Source: Roridomyces roridus (taxonomy: Eukaryota; Basidiomycota; Agaricomycetes; Agaricales; Mycenaceae). Taken from it: a stretch of 64,000 nucleotides of DNA. Shown here one piece after another: positions 53,016 through 64,000 of the stretch. The translations under genes were made by a program, and so were the position numbers. Location of the stretch: assembly GCA_029378245.1 (NCBI GenBank), contig JARKIF010000016.1, positions 992,001-1,056,000 of the forward strand. Reading direction: 5' to 3'. Positions within the stretch are counted from its first letter, which is position 1; every line of letters starts with the position of its first letter. The notes under the pieces are model-generated. The model made no database searches and had not been told where the DNA came from. It was given only the letters and a program-made list of their open reading frames with translations.

Positions 53016-54448
53016 ATGTCGTCCCAACCACAACGCGACCAACGTGTGGCACTGGTCACTGGCGCCGGTTCGTACTTCTACCCTCTCCTGCCATCTCCGC
53101 GCCCTGACCTCCCGCACAGCACGTGGCATCGGGCGCTCCATTGCGATCCGACTCTCAGCGCAAGGTTTCTTGGTAGCCCTCAACGACCTCCCCTGCAACG
53201 AAACTGCTCTCGAGGGCGTGGTAGAGTCCATCCGCACCTCGCAACGCGATGAGCACTCGGCTGCGACGACCTGTTTAGCGGACATATCAGTCGAAGGGGA
53301 GGTGGAGAGGATGATTGATGAGGTGGTGGGGTATTATGGGCGGTTGGACGTCGTGAGTGTTCAATCTTGAGCCGCGTTGTCTCCAATTGAACTTGATTTT
53401 CCCCATAGATGGTGGCGAATGCGGGGATCTTGCACCGCAACCTCATTGTTGAAAGTGACTTTTTTCTTTGATTTTTTACTACTCTTCTCTGGAGATTCAA
53501 CGCTCTGTCATTGCAGCTACGGCAGCCGAATGGGACGAAAGCATGGCTGTGAACGCCCGTGGAACGTTCTTTTGCTATAAATACGCGGCGAGGCAGATGA
53601 TCAGGCAGTATGAGGAGGCGCAGCAGCAGGGGCAAGTACTCGCTGGACTTCGCATCATAGGCGCAGCTTCAGTCGCTGCCAAGAGAGGTTCGTCATATAC
53701 TCAATGATTCATCTTATCTTTTATTCTTTTTGTTTTCCAGCCGGTACGTCTCTGGGAGCCTACAGCGCATCCAAATTTGCTATCAGGGGTCTTACTCAAG
53801 CGGCTGGTCAGCGCCTTTCCTTTTGCTTCTCGAGCTTCCTGACTGGCTGACTGGTTGATAAGCTTTGGAGCTTGGCCAATATGGTATTACGGTGAACGCG
53901 TATGCGCCGGGTGAGTGGACATTCTATATAAGAATAAATCCGCTAATGGCGAGCAGGTGGGATCGACACGGAGATGCGTGCGTCTATCTCAATTTGACCG
54001 CAAATACATACGTAAACTGGCCACATCTCTTGTTTTAGTGGGACAGATCGCTTCTGGCACAGCTGCTGAGATGGGGAACGACCCGGAGGATTACTTCCAA
54101 GAGGTAAGTGCGGGCTCAACGTTCAACTTGCTTCATTGATTTCAACTCAATCCGTTCAGCTCAAAGACCGGACGGCCTTGGGGTGTATTGGGCAAGTGCA
54201 TCCAGATTCGTCGTTCAAGGGCGAAGCACTTACACACCTGAAGTGAAACGACGGACGTCTCAAACCTCGTCTCGTTTCTCGCGTCCGAGGAATCCAAGTT
54301 CATTACTGGTATGTCGTGTACTTCTTTTGGCTTCTGGCACTTATTATCCGCAGGTCAAAGTGTGCGTCTCCAGGGTTGCAAATTCTGAAGGCTGATTGCT
54401 GTGTCAATGGGATAGATTTCTGTCAATGGTGGAATGTATTTCGATTGA
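53016..54448 (+). CDS. SDR4: acetoin/diacetyl-reductase-like short-chain dehydrogenase, intact
   Basis: Twelve exons, 276 residues: 53016..53067, 53120..53352, 53409..53454, 53517..53687, 53741..53806, 53863..53910, 53957..53977, 54039..54103, 54160..54182, 54244..54308, 54354..54361 and 54416..54448. Motifs: VALVTGA then ARGIGRSIAI, NDLPCNE, MVANAGILHR, WDESMAVNARGTFF, RIIGAASVA, the Y-S-A-S-K catalytic pair, YGITVNAYAPGGIDTEM, TDVSNLVSFLASEESKF and ISVNGGMYFD. It has an insertion of about 15 residues (EEAQQQGQVLAG) before RIIGAAS compared with SDR1-3. It shares exon order and the 8-nt micro-exon with them, so all four come from one ancestor. NAD(P)H reductase by family; substrate unknown. 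Confidence 0.88.
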
Positions 54449-54538
54449 AATGTACATGTATCAAATACTAGGTTGAAAAGAGGTTTCATTTCTTTCATCT
54501 GGTACAGCGTCATATTTACAGCTAACATACAAACTCCT

Positions 54539-56547
54539 TCAATTGATCGTCGAATTCGTAAACGGCGTCGTCGCAAACCCAATCTGCTTATTAGTAGTGT
54601 CGAAGACGGAGTAGAAGCGCTCGAGCCAGACGAAGCCGTTGACCTGCTCGATTATCAACCTCACATTAAGCAAGAAAGGAGGAAGGGACCCACGAAATCA
54701 AAGCCCGTCTCTGTCGACGCTCCGAGACTGGAGACGATGAGATAAATATTATTCGCCCGACCGCCGATTGCGGTGTTGAGCGCACGCGGCCACAGCTGGG
54801 CGTTTGCAGTGAACTCGAAAGTCTGGCCGTCTGAAAACAAATTATCATTTTTTGACGAGTGAAGAATTGGGAATTGGGCGCACTGATGGTGAAGAAGAGA
54901 CTCTGGAGTTTGTTGAATTGGGCGTTGGTCACACGGAGGAGGCCCGTCGTGGCGTCTTCCACAGCGCCCGTGGCGCGCGTGTAGGTGTTGAACCCGCTCG
55001 TCGGGAGGAGGAGGAGCGTAGTTCCTGTGTCGACGATCCCGGCGAGGTTGTTGAAGATGGTGGTCGAGGCTCCGTATCGCACGGACTGGGTGATACCCCA
55101 GAACTCGCTTGCGGGGGCGACTGGTTTGATGATAGTAAGTAGGAGGAAGGAGGAGAGAATGGATGATTCTGACCGGTGGTGACAGGGCTGAACAGGATCG
55201 TCAGAGAGCGTCCTCGATGTTGGAGAGATCTAAAGAAGACTTACGCAAAGTGAATCTCACCGGTGAATTTCGTGCTGTCCGTTCCGCCTGGAATGCAACA
55301 TTTAGATTCGTGGGGTCAACCACTCGAGCCACGCACCGAATGTGAGCTCGCCGTTCTGAATCTCGTCCACATTCGTGGGCTCGAAGGAAATTCCAATCAG
55401 GTTCTGCGTTATGGTTCCTTGACTGGGAAAGAATCTTGAACATACAATTCTGGTGTAGACTCTTTTTCTTACGTGAACAGATTGTCGGTGACGGTCGGGA
55501 TTGCGGAATTGGTATCCGGAGAGAGTGTGTCCAGAGCTTGCGTGCATAGAGTTGGAATATGTTTGAACGGTAGAATGAGGACTCACTCAGATCGACCGGC
55601 CCAATACCAAGAATTCCATCGACTGGTTGAAATTGGGGTTATCACTGGCTCGCAAACGTAAATCCACCACTCACCTCCTTCAAATCCGTCCGAACTGGAA
55701 GCGACGCCAATGGACTGGTTCGTAATGGTCAAACCAGGGGCGAGGGTCACGGTATCCAAGACCTAGTCTCAAGTTATAAACAGACACCATCCCATTTTAA
55801 AACTCTTCGTTACCTCGGTGCCTGGCAAAAGAGCCCTGTGGTCAGCCAAGGAGAATGTTATCCCACACGGAGCGCCATACCCTTGGGGTTTGTTTAGCTC
55901 AGGAAGATTGGGAGGGTAATGACGTACTTGGAAGTCCCCAGATCCGTAGCTGACTGCCTGGAGTGAGAGTTTTGTATCAAGAAAGGCATAAGCGCGTCGT
56001 GTGTTGTACTTACCACACTTTGACCAGTCGAGACACTATAAATGAATTAGTGCATGAATATCTATGTGAGTGGGAGGAAACTAGCGTCGTCGCAGTATTT
56101 ACAAAAGGCGTTGTAGCCCCGACCCAAGTGTTGGAGCTCCCCGTGTCGATGATGAGGGCAACTAGTGGGAAATAGGTCAGGGAAGATTCGTTATATAAAT
56201 CGTAGTGCTCACAAGTCGTTGGAGGAGTACCGACATCAACTGCAGCCTAGTCAATAGTCAGTTTTTTGCAGCAATCAAAACGCAGCCAATAAACTCACGA
56301 GGTAGGTGGTAGCCTCGTTGAACACCTGGTCGCTGATGACAGCACGAGACGCAAGAGGCTGACCACTCAACCTCGCATGCGCCTTGTCGCGCAAATGCGT
56401 CACACGCGCGAGGTCGCGCTCCAAGAGGGTGCGCGTTCCAGTGAGGTTGACTCGCTTCGAGATCGGGAGGGTCACGAAGGAGTTGACCTTGACCGGAGAT
56501 GCAAGGGCGGACGAGGCGAGAAGGACGGAGAGCAGAGACGAGAACAT
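54539..56547 (-). CDS. Pepsin-like aspartic protease (A1), secreted
   Basis: The ATG at 56547 gives MFSSLLSVLLASSALASPV, a signal peptide. A propeptide with basic stretches follows. The first active-site motif is ALIIDTGSSNTWVGA (near 56101-56160). The second is GIVDTGTTLLLLPTSGF (near 55000-55050). The C-terminal exon carries VNGFVWLERFYSVFDTTNKQIGFA, with the last intron between GFDF and VNGF. Roughly ten exons; several middle boundaries were not fixed. It has the form of basidiomycete polyporopepsin-like enzymes that digest extracellular protein. Both catalytic Asp residues are present and no lesion was noticed. TATATAT at 56583-56590 lies about 36 bp before the start. Confidence 0.82.
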
Positions 56548-57477
56548 CTTCGTACCCAGCAAACCACAATTGAGGCGTTGGGATATATATTGGAGAAGCA
56601 AAAGACGTCAGATGATAGCATACTTGGTGTGGTGAGAGCTACGACGGGAATTTATATCTGGAGCATACTCACGGATCGAGTTGAATGCCAGCATCCCCCC
56701 ACGTCTCGAAGGCATGGTGGGCGAGCTCGCGGGCAGAAGTCGTGGTTGCATAGAGTTGCGCAACGAACGCGAAGGAAGACGTATCTTGACGAACAGGCGT
56801 GTGGTATGTCGGGTTGCGCCCGGTCAGCGGGTACGAAGGTGGGCCGGGGAATCAGCACCGGAAACCCTAGACTGGGGGGATTGCCGGCGGTCGGCTCCAT
56901 GTGGTGCTGAACATACCGCAAATAGCTGTTATTTTGGATTGGATACCACTGTTTCCGTCGCTATTTCATCCGCCAGTATCAGTTTGCGCATTGGCCAGTT
57001 GGAAGATCCGGGGAAACCGTTTGTGGATTTGGACCATCGTTTCCTGAATCCAGTGGATACTCGAGCGACTTTTGCTTGTGGCGGCCTCGGTATCGTGTGG
57101 GAATCAGAGCTCTTTCACTTGTCTTTCACCTCCAAGTACTTCTTGCCGCCGGTCAGAAGATGACATCCTGCTTGCTGCGGCCATTTGATTTCTTCCCAAG
57201 CGCTACGGAGTCAGAGCTGCGATGAGGCGGAACATTGCGGAGTTGCGAGCAAAGGAAGGGGTACGGTTGCAGAACAAGCGCCCGCCAAGATGGCAAGACC
57301 TGAGCAACCCTGAGTGGCGGGAAAGAGAGGATAGACGAGGCGCTGGCAGATGTCATGATTCCCGCGCTGAGTACTGAGTACTGGAAGCTGACTGACCGTC
57401 ACTGCTGGGAGCAAGAAATCTGCTTGTCTGTGATTGGTCCGTGATAGAGTCTTCATCTTACCACATTCTCCCAATCC
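56548..57477. other. Divergent spacer, nothing recognised
   Basis: Contains the protease TATA-like box at 56583-56590. A 160-codon frame at 56681 has no motif and no splice support. Confidence 0.45.
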
Positions 57478-58467
57478 ATGTTTCCACCAGAGCTTGAACT
57501 TCACATCTTCGAGACTACAGCCAGGCTTCATCCCAAGAGCATTCCAAGTCTCCTGCGGGTCGCACGGCGCGTTTTGACGTGGTATGGTCCTTCACATAAG
57601 TTGGAACTTTTGGTGGAGAGCTCACGTCAATTTTCTGTTTCAAGGATTGAGCCCATCCTATACGAGACCCTCGTCATTTCGTCTTCCAAGCCACCTCACC
57701 GGGCTCCCTCATTCCGATACGTCCTTGAAACGAAACCACCGAGTTTCTAGGACAGAAACGTTCGGAATCTCCTAATTCAAGGACATTTCCCCGAGTCGGA
57801 CAGAGCCCTCGCCTGCTCTGTTCTCTCAGCTTGCACCCGTCTACGGAGCTTTGGAGCCTTTCACACACAGGACGGTCTGCTGCCACTCTTGGCACCTATG
57901 CGGCTGGAGCGCTTGAATGTCGATGTTGGGAGACTCTTCGGACCCTCGCTCTCCGCCTACGACTTCCACCGCAACCCAACGTTCATGGGGCTTACCCATT
58001 TCACGATCCTGGACAGTCACAAACTTCCTGCCTACTCCCAACTCTCACTACTCCCTGAGCTCACCCATTTGCGCATTGGACTCTTCAACTTTGGGCTTAA
58101 TTGTCCAGAGATATCTCTCATTCTCTCTGAATGCAAGCATTTGCGGGTTCTGATCAGTTTCACCGCAAATATGGACGAGCATGTGCGGAAGGAAGCAGTC
58201 CACGACGACCCGCGATACGTCGTCATTGCCGCGCGGCTCAGAGAAGACTGGGAGGCTGAGGCGCGGGGCGGAAAGTTGGACTCGTGGACGCACGCGGAGT
58301 TGTTCATCGCGAAGAAGCGGAGAGGAGAAATCCTGCCAGGTGAAGATTCTGACATGTGCATTGACGCATTGATTCATAAAGCTGTAAGGCCGGCAAGCGG
58401 CACGGCCTGCTACCATTTGAGCGGGGCCAACGTCAAATCAATTCTTGAGCATGACAAGTTCTATTGA
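57478..58467 (+). pseudogene. F-box D: mushroom F-box-type protein with one internal stop
   Basis: Exon 1 is 57478..57581 (PPELELHIFETTARLHP, PSLLRVARRVLTW). It joins across a 63-nt intron to exon 2 at 57645 (IEPILYETLVISS). This RVLTWIEPILYE join is typical of a mushroom-specific F-box family. Codon TAG at 57748-57750 interrupts after KPPSF. The same frame then continues without another stop to 58467: NVRNLLIQGHFPES, MRLERLNVDVGRLFG, GLTHFTILDS and LLPELTHLRIGLFNFG. One base change would account for the break, so this is either a young pseudogene or a sequencing error. Confidence 0.65.
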
Positions 58468-59734
58468 ACCTGATACTTAAATTTAATAGTGGACGCCGGG
58501 CTAGACTCTAGTACTTATTCATCCCTGAAGCAATTGCAAGCAGGACTAGAATCAGTGCATAGGAGTTGTAAAACAGCATTTGGCGGGGTAACATAAAGTA
58601 CATACAATCTTATTATCCACCATGTTGCAGTGGTCGCTCGTCCGTGCGCCGCTTCGCGCCGCACTCCCTCGCTCCTGCCATCCAACTTGAAGGATCCAAA
58701 AGAGAATGGAGTCAAAAAAAATGCCAGTTGAAAGTCACAGAGGATGGGAGCAAGGCACTCAGTGTGGCCCGTTACTCTTGTCACTACAAAGAGAAAACTT
58801 ATCAACCCAATTGAAATCGACCTCCATCAGCAAAAGTACAAGTTGGCTTTTCTGGCTTTTTTAACCAGTCGTTGACGACTCGAGCCTCAGCCCAGGAGAA
58901 GCTCACCAAATTTGAAATGAGCACGGGCAGCACACTGAGCTTCGTTGGCTGCCGTGCCGCCGCACGGTGCCGGTTGCGCGCCGGCCTGTGGAGGAGGCTC
59001 AGCCTGTCAGGACTCAGGAGGGCAGCGTAAAATCTTGGGGAACATGAATCAAGTTATATTGCCGAGCCTTCCAAGGTGGAGGTGGTGGTATGTGGTGGCA
59101 GTTGAGAACGGAAACTAGCAGAGAGCAAGGCGTTCGGAAGGGGGTTACCTCACTGTGGCACTCTTGGGAATCTCTTTCGGCAAAGAACCCAACATCTGTG
59201 CATGACATTTGCACAGATGTTGAAAAGCCTGTCGGATACGACTGCTCCCGGAAGACAAGGTCATCAATATTGCGTTGAGAGTTCGGCATTCATCGGCTTG
59301 GGGCAGCAATTTGGCTGGATACATCAGTGCTGACGCAAAAACTAACGACAAAAACGTGATCGCCCGCAAAAACCAGAAATTAGGGCGCCCTATAGAAACC
59401 TGTACCTAACGGTAGCAGGAATTTTCATTTTTCAGTTTCGCGTTGTTGGATTGAAAAGTCGGATGTAATGATTCCGGGGAGCGGCTCTCGTTGGATATTC
59501 TTGCCTTCATGATATTATGTGCATCTTTTCTCTCTGATTAATCGACGGTTCCCTGGTATGTACTGCAACGAATCGGATGGACAATGTATCCGACTATGTA
59601 GTCACCTGAAATTCTTGAAGGCACTATCAACATGTACCTAGGACCTAAAGGAACGCTCTCCACACTCAACAGAGGGCCTAACCACAGCGAATGAGCCGCG
59701 GTTGCACTTGAAACCCAACGAAGACGACACCCAC
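58468..59734. other. Intergenic, nothing recognised
   Basis: About 1.27 kb without a supported gene. A small inverted repeat, ACATCTGTGCATGACATTTGCACAGATGT, lies near 59190-59220 and could form a hairpin. Confidence 0.5.
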
Positions 59735-60210
59735 CTACGCAGAGAAAACATTTTCTTCCTGGCAAGGTCCAATCCAGAACTCCATCCCACGACTCGGAGG
59801 TGTCGGTTATAACGTCGCCCGGGAAATATTGGAATTCCAAGGTTTGTAGCTGGTGAGGACTCTGGTGCGTTCGCGCCATAACGGTGGATAGTCGTTCAAT
59901 GAGCTCGGGAAGGGGGAAAACAATTTCTGATCTTGTGAGGGTTGGAACAACGCCCAAAATGTCGTCCAGCAACTTGATGGATCCTGTCCTTTGGACGCAA
60001 TCAAAGGCGAGTTCTTGAAGCGGTGGCGAGGATCGTTCAAGAAGGAGAGTAGGCTGTCCGAAAGCGTCTGCATACATGAGGTGCATGTCGATGTCGATGG
60101 TGACGGATAGGTCGAGGAGTTGGGGGAGTTGTGCTAGGGCAAATCCAGCGAGGTGGGGTGCCTCCCCGTCATGGTGGGCAGCGAGGTTAGCCGGAGAGAC
60201 GAGCCGCACG
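59735..60210 (-). pseudogene. F-box C: deleted remnant related to F-box A and B
   Basis: Minus-strand C-terminal part of the same LRR protein: LLERSSPPLQELAFDC, LLDDILGVVPTLT, ELIERLSTVMARTH and LQTLEFQYFPGD. After SESWD about 50 codons are missing, and the sequence resumes out of frame in the segment coding EFWIGP in F-box B, ending at 59735. The N-terminal F-box half is absent. Confidence 0.7.
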
Positions 60211-60464
60211 GTTGACCCAGTGTCGTGACTCGTCTGCGCTGTCGCCTGTTATAGTGAAGGACCTGAGTTGCAACAAAACTCCATTGCAGGCTGTGGTTTT
60301 TCACGACGCCAACGCGAGACTCTCGAGCTTGAGAGCCGTAGGAGTTGCCTGACAGAGCATAACGACCAGCATTGGAACCATATTTCGGGACGTAACGAGT
60401 CGAGGTATGGCGTCGGCATCAAAGGCTGATTTCAAACACGCCACAGCACAACTTGCTCCGGACC

Positions 60465-61149
60465 ATGATGTTCTTGGCACAAGTCTTCGTCATCCCTACT
60501 CCAATCCTCATATCGCTGTGCACATTTTTGATGTTCCCCACACTCCTGGCCACCCTCAACCCATCGCGCTTCATTCAAGCGTCCAAGCTCGCCGTGGAAT
60601 TTGCGCCCGTCGCAGCCGACTGGGTGCCTACACTGTTCATCGCCTTCATCACCCTCGCCGCCTTCCTCGCCACGTTCTCCATCTCCTTGACCTGGCTCTC
60701 AATGCTCCTCGGCCACACCCCAGACTCTTCTTTCCCATATCTACACCTAGCCCCCTCGGCTTTCACGCGACACTATCTCGACATTGCTATGTTCAACACC
60801 CGAATCGGCGACGGATTCTACACATTCACGCTATTCATGAGTCTGATTGCACTCTGCCTCGCCCTCGTCGTCGTCTTGGTCCACGAACGCCGGCAAACCG
60901 CCAAAGAGTTGCATTTCCAGGCCGTCAAACGTCTTGAAGTGCGTGACTCCAAACGGCAGTCGTTTTCATGCTGATTTCCCTTCTGCAGTTCGAGAAGGCT
61001 ACTGTAGAGGGTCGGAAGACGGTTGAAAGATGTAACAAACAGGTGTGTTGTTATATCGTTGGAACCCACTCAACCACTCACCTTCGTACACGCAGCTTGC
61101 GGACGTGGACGACAGTCTTTCGTGTCTCATTTGCGTCGACCGTCTCACC
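60465..61149 (+). pseudogene. Membrane/RING-type gene cut by the Copia LTR
   Basis: Exons 60465..60938, 60990..61043 and 61096..61149 join in frame. Several hydrophobic segments (IPTPILISLCTFLMFPTLL, TLFIAFITLAAFLATFSISL, FTLFMSLIALCLALVVVLV) are followed by a polar helix. Then comes DDSLSCLICVDRLT, whose C-x-x-C looks like the first metal-binding pair of a RING finger. The coding sequence is cut right there, at 61150, by the end of an LTR. The rest of the RING must lie beyond the element, outside the window. Likely a membrane ubiquitin ligase before the insertion. The start is the first ATG of the open frame; an upstream exon is possible. Confidence 0.55.
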
Positions 61150-61424
61150 TGTCAGAAGCTAGATAGCGCGGCAATGCGCAGACCCTCAGTCGTCGTAAGA
61201 GACAAAAGACTGATATATTAAGTACCTAGATAGCGCGGCAATGCGCAGACTACATAGACACTCGTAAGTATGCTAGATACATAAGAAAGAGATAAAGGCA
61301 CGTACCCCTCAGTCGTCGTAAGAGACAAAAGACTGAGGGACACGTGTCGATGGTGTGGACGTGGGTAAGGAAGTGGAGAAGCCGGGTGTGAAGGCCCGGG
61401 GCGGATGATAATCAACTTTTGACA
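61150..61424 (-). repeat. 3' LTR of the Copia element
   Basis: Both ends form a short inverted repeat: TGTCAGAAG at 61150 and, on the other strand, TGTCAAAAG ending at 61424. A purine-rich tract (minus strand GGGGTCGAGTGGGG) lies directly inside, as expected for the plus-strand primer. Two words are duplicated within it: a 25-nt word (61159-61183 and 61226-61250) and a 30-nt word (61184-61213 and 61307-61336). Confidence 0.75.
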
Positions 61425-64000
61425 CCCCCACTCGACCCCGGCCGTAACCCCATAGCACGACAGAATTTGATATGTTTATCGTGCGGAAGTGCTTTGGTGA
61501 AAATGTCAGCCACCATTTCATTTGTGGGATACCACAAGACGATTGCTTCACCCGTTGCGACGAGACCATCGCGAACATAGTGATATTTGCGCTGAATATG
61601 CTTTGTTCTAGCGCGGAATTGAGGATCCTTGGTGAGGATGATAGCAGCTCGATTGTCACAGCGAAGTTCTGTGGGATTTTCCTGCTTGTGTCCAATCTCC
61701 TCGAAGAAGGAGCGCAACCATGCAAGATGTTGACCTGCATTTGCAAGACCAATGTATTCACTCTCTGTGGAGGACATGGCAACCATGCTTTGGCGTCGAC
61801 TGGACCATGAGATGGCACCGTTGTTGGAGATGAACACAAATCCAGAGGTGGATTTGGATGTATCTGAATCTCCATTCCAGTCAGCATCAGAATAGCCGTG
61901 GAAATGCATGTCTAAACCAACAGCAGACCCGTCGTAGTGTAAAACCCAGTCTCGTGTGCCCTTGAGATATCGCAGGGCACGTTTGAGAAGAGCCCAGTGA
62001 CAAGCTTTTGGGTTTGCACTATAGCGTCCAACCATCCCAGTGATATGTGCAAGGTCAGAACGGGTTCCAAGCATTGCCCACATGAGCATGCCTACCACAC
62101 TTTGATATGAGAGGACAGGACCATCGGCACGGAAGGACATGTGTGTAACTGTGCGGCCATTGTCTGGGTCAGTCTCAGAGGTGTTGGTATTGGTAGCCAT
62201 AGGTGTTCTGACGGGGTCACAGTCAGACATTCCACATCGCGCCAAGACAGAGTCAATATACTGGTGTTGAGAGAGTGAAAGTGTACGCTTCTTGCGATCC
62301 CGATGGATGTTCAATCCCAGGATTTGCTTTGCAGGGCCCAAGTCTCGCATTTTGTATGATTGCCTGAGTTTCTCCTTGATACGATCCATGAACTGGCGTG
62401 AAGTACCAGCAAGAAGGAGATCATCAACGTAGACAACTAGGAAGCAGAGCTGTTTGCCTTCTTTGTAGACGTAGAGGCAGGTTTCAGAGGAACAGCGAGT
62501 AAAATTCATCTGGCGAAGAGTTTTGTCCAGAGTCCGGTTCCAGGCACGTCCAGACTGGTGTAAACCATATACAGAACGATTTAGCTTCCAGCAGTAACCC
62601 GAGGTGATTGAGACGCAGGATGGAGGCATCATGTAGACATCCTCTTCAAGCTCACCGTTGAGATAGGCGGTTGAAACATCCATTTGATCAAGCTCCAAGT
62701 CATACTTAGCTGCTAGTGCACAAATGATGCGAATAGATTCCAAATTTGCCACAGGGGCAAAAACCTCTTGGTAATCTATGCCTGCACGCTGAGTGAAGCC
62801 TCGAGCAACAATGCGAACTTTGTAGCGCTCAATCTCTCCAGCCGCATTGAATTTGACTTTCAACACTGGCTTAGATGTTATTGGGGTGACACCTTCTGGA
62901 ATGGAAACCAATTCATAGACTTTGTTTGCGATGAAGCTCGCTAGTTCTTCATCCAGTCCAGCCTGCCATTTATCCGCATCAGGTCCATTCATCGCCTCAT
63001 CCCAGCTTTTGGGGATGTGGGAATCAACACCATCACGAGCTAAGCCAGCAAAGAACTCTATGTCTTCAGGATCAACCACAACATATGTTCCATCCTCTTC
63101 CTCAATCAATTCAAGATGTTGGGGCTGAGGTGGAGTAGAGGGAGACTGAGCATCTGTTTCCTGTTCTGGGGTTGATGCTGGTTTGGACCGAAGTTGCTGT
63201 GGCTTTGCAGCTGCTTGCTCATAGACGGCATTTGGGTGAGTAGCCGCAGTGCGCTCTCGACTTGTACGTCTGGGAAGTAACTGAGGGACATCTGGCAGAG
63301 AAGGTTGTGGTCTAGGATGAGTTTCTGAGCGTGGAGGATCAAGTCGTACATCACCAACTCGGCGCAATGGTGGCCCAGATGGTGCAGAGATTGATTCCTG
63401 TTTCACGGACTGAGAATCTGAAGCCCCCACTGGGGAAGAAGTCTGAGGTACCCCCACTGAGATTGATGATTGCATATTTCCTGGAGCTACAGGAATTTCG
63501 ACAATTTCATCAGAATCATCAGTGTCAAAGTAAGGGGTGTTACTTTGTTTGAGACCCTGGGCAAAGGTCTCGAAATCTGCTGTATGCTGCAGGCCTGGTT
63601 CAGAGGGATCTTGAACTTCCTGAGGAGCAGGTGAGCTCTCATTGAATTTGACATGTCTAGCAGTGATAATTTTTCCGCTGTCAAGATCCAAGAGATCATA
63701 TGCGGCTTTTCCTTCATGATATGCAATGAAGACGGTACGCTTGGCATGATTTGCAAATTTGCCTTTGCGTTTCTTCTTTGGGACAAGAGGATAGGCTGGG
63801 CAACCAAATGGATGCATGTGATTGATATTCACAGGACGATCATAGGCACTTTCATAGGGAGTTTTCCCATTCTGTGCACTGGCAGGAGAACGAGCAACAG
63901 TGTAGACAGCATGAGACATTGCAAGGTCCCAATATTTTCGTGGGAGATGGGAAGCAGCTAGATTGGTAATAGAGCGAGTAACAAGAGTTTGATTCATTCG
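61412..64000 (-). mobile_element. Ty1/Copia retrotransposon polyprotein, 5' part outside the window
   Basis: One open frame of about 860 codons runs from the window edge to the stop at 61412. Domains in order: end of integrase (ARSPASAQNGKTPYE, HPFGCPAY), a Pro/Ser-rich linker, and reverse transcriptase. The latter has KSWDEAMNGPDADKWQ, VFAPVANLESIR and the YVDD catalytic box at 62420-62431. RNase H follows (GYSDADWNGD, SSTESEYIGL, VADIFTKALP). No stop or frameshift in this part, so the copy may be young. Gag, protease, integrase core and the 5' LTR lie to the right of the window. The last codons overlap the LTR slightly. Confidence 0.9.

Overview
The window looks like nuclear DNA of a mushroom-forming basidiomycete (Agaricomycetes). 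Genes are cut by many short introns, mostly 45-60 nt with GT...YAG ends and CTAAC/CTRAY-like branch sites. The gene families are also fungal: a basidiomycete-type Pil1 eisosome protein, a secreted sedolisin, a pepsin-like protease, a priA-like cysteine-rich secreted protein, a DUF4419 protein, expanded F-box proteins and a Ty1/Copia element. I rebuilt exon structures by hand from splice signals, reading frame and remembered family motifs. No database search was run.

Layout. 1-1309: 3'-truncated Pil1 gene (-). 1.3-10.3 kb: repeat-rich, with a SINE-like family and one MITE, plus a small Dabb-domain gene (+) and a sedolisin (-). 10.3-18.5 kb: FAD-linked oxidase (-), HSL-type alpha/beta hydrolase (-), cyclopropane-fatty-acid-synthase-type methyltransferase (+), zeta-class GST (-) with an older GST relic, and a priA-like secreted protein (-). 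21.2-24.2 kb: two tandem short-chain dehydrogenase (SDR) copies (-), both damaged. 24.5-28.5 kb: a 1243-residue chromodomain/coiled-coil/zinc-finger protein (+). 28.6-33 kb: a Kre9-like GPI protein (+), a decayed F-box gene (-) and a cytochrome P450 (+). 33-35.5 kb: a second SINE-like cluster. 35.5-45.5 kb: intact SDR (-), DUF4419 protein (+), esterase pseudogene carrying a transposon, an HMG-box regulator broken by two transposons (+), and a carboxylesterase (-). 46-60.2 kb: F-box A and B (+), a MITE, a four-helix membrane protein (+), a short unknown gene (-), a BET1-type SNARE (+), a fourth SDR (+, intact), an aspartic protease (-), F-box D (+) and F-box C remnant (-). 60.4-64 kb: a membrane/RING gene cut by the LTR of a Ty1/Copia element that runs off the end of the window.

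The strongest single observation is a one-nucleotide exon in the methyltransferase gene. It is the only arrangement I found that keeps the frame, and it restores the family motif W-I-F-P-G-G. The main theme is decay of multi-copy families next to intact single-copy housekeeping genes. SDRs, F-box proteins, GST, esterase and an HMG regulator each carry a separate nonsense codon, indel, deletion or insertion. At least five TIR elements, one LTR element and a tRNA-T-arm-like repeat family account for much of the non-coding DNA. No CRISPR array, rRNA gene or convincing tRNA gene was seen.
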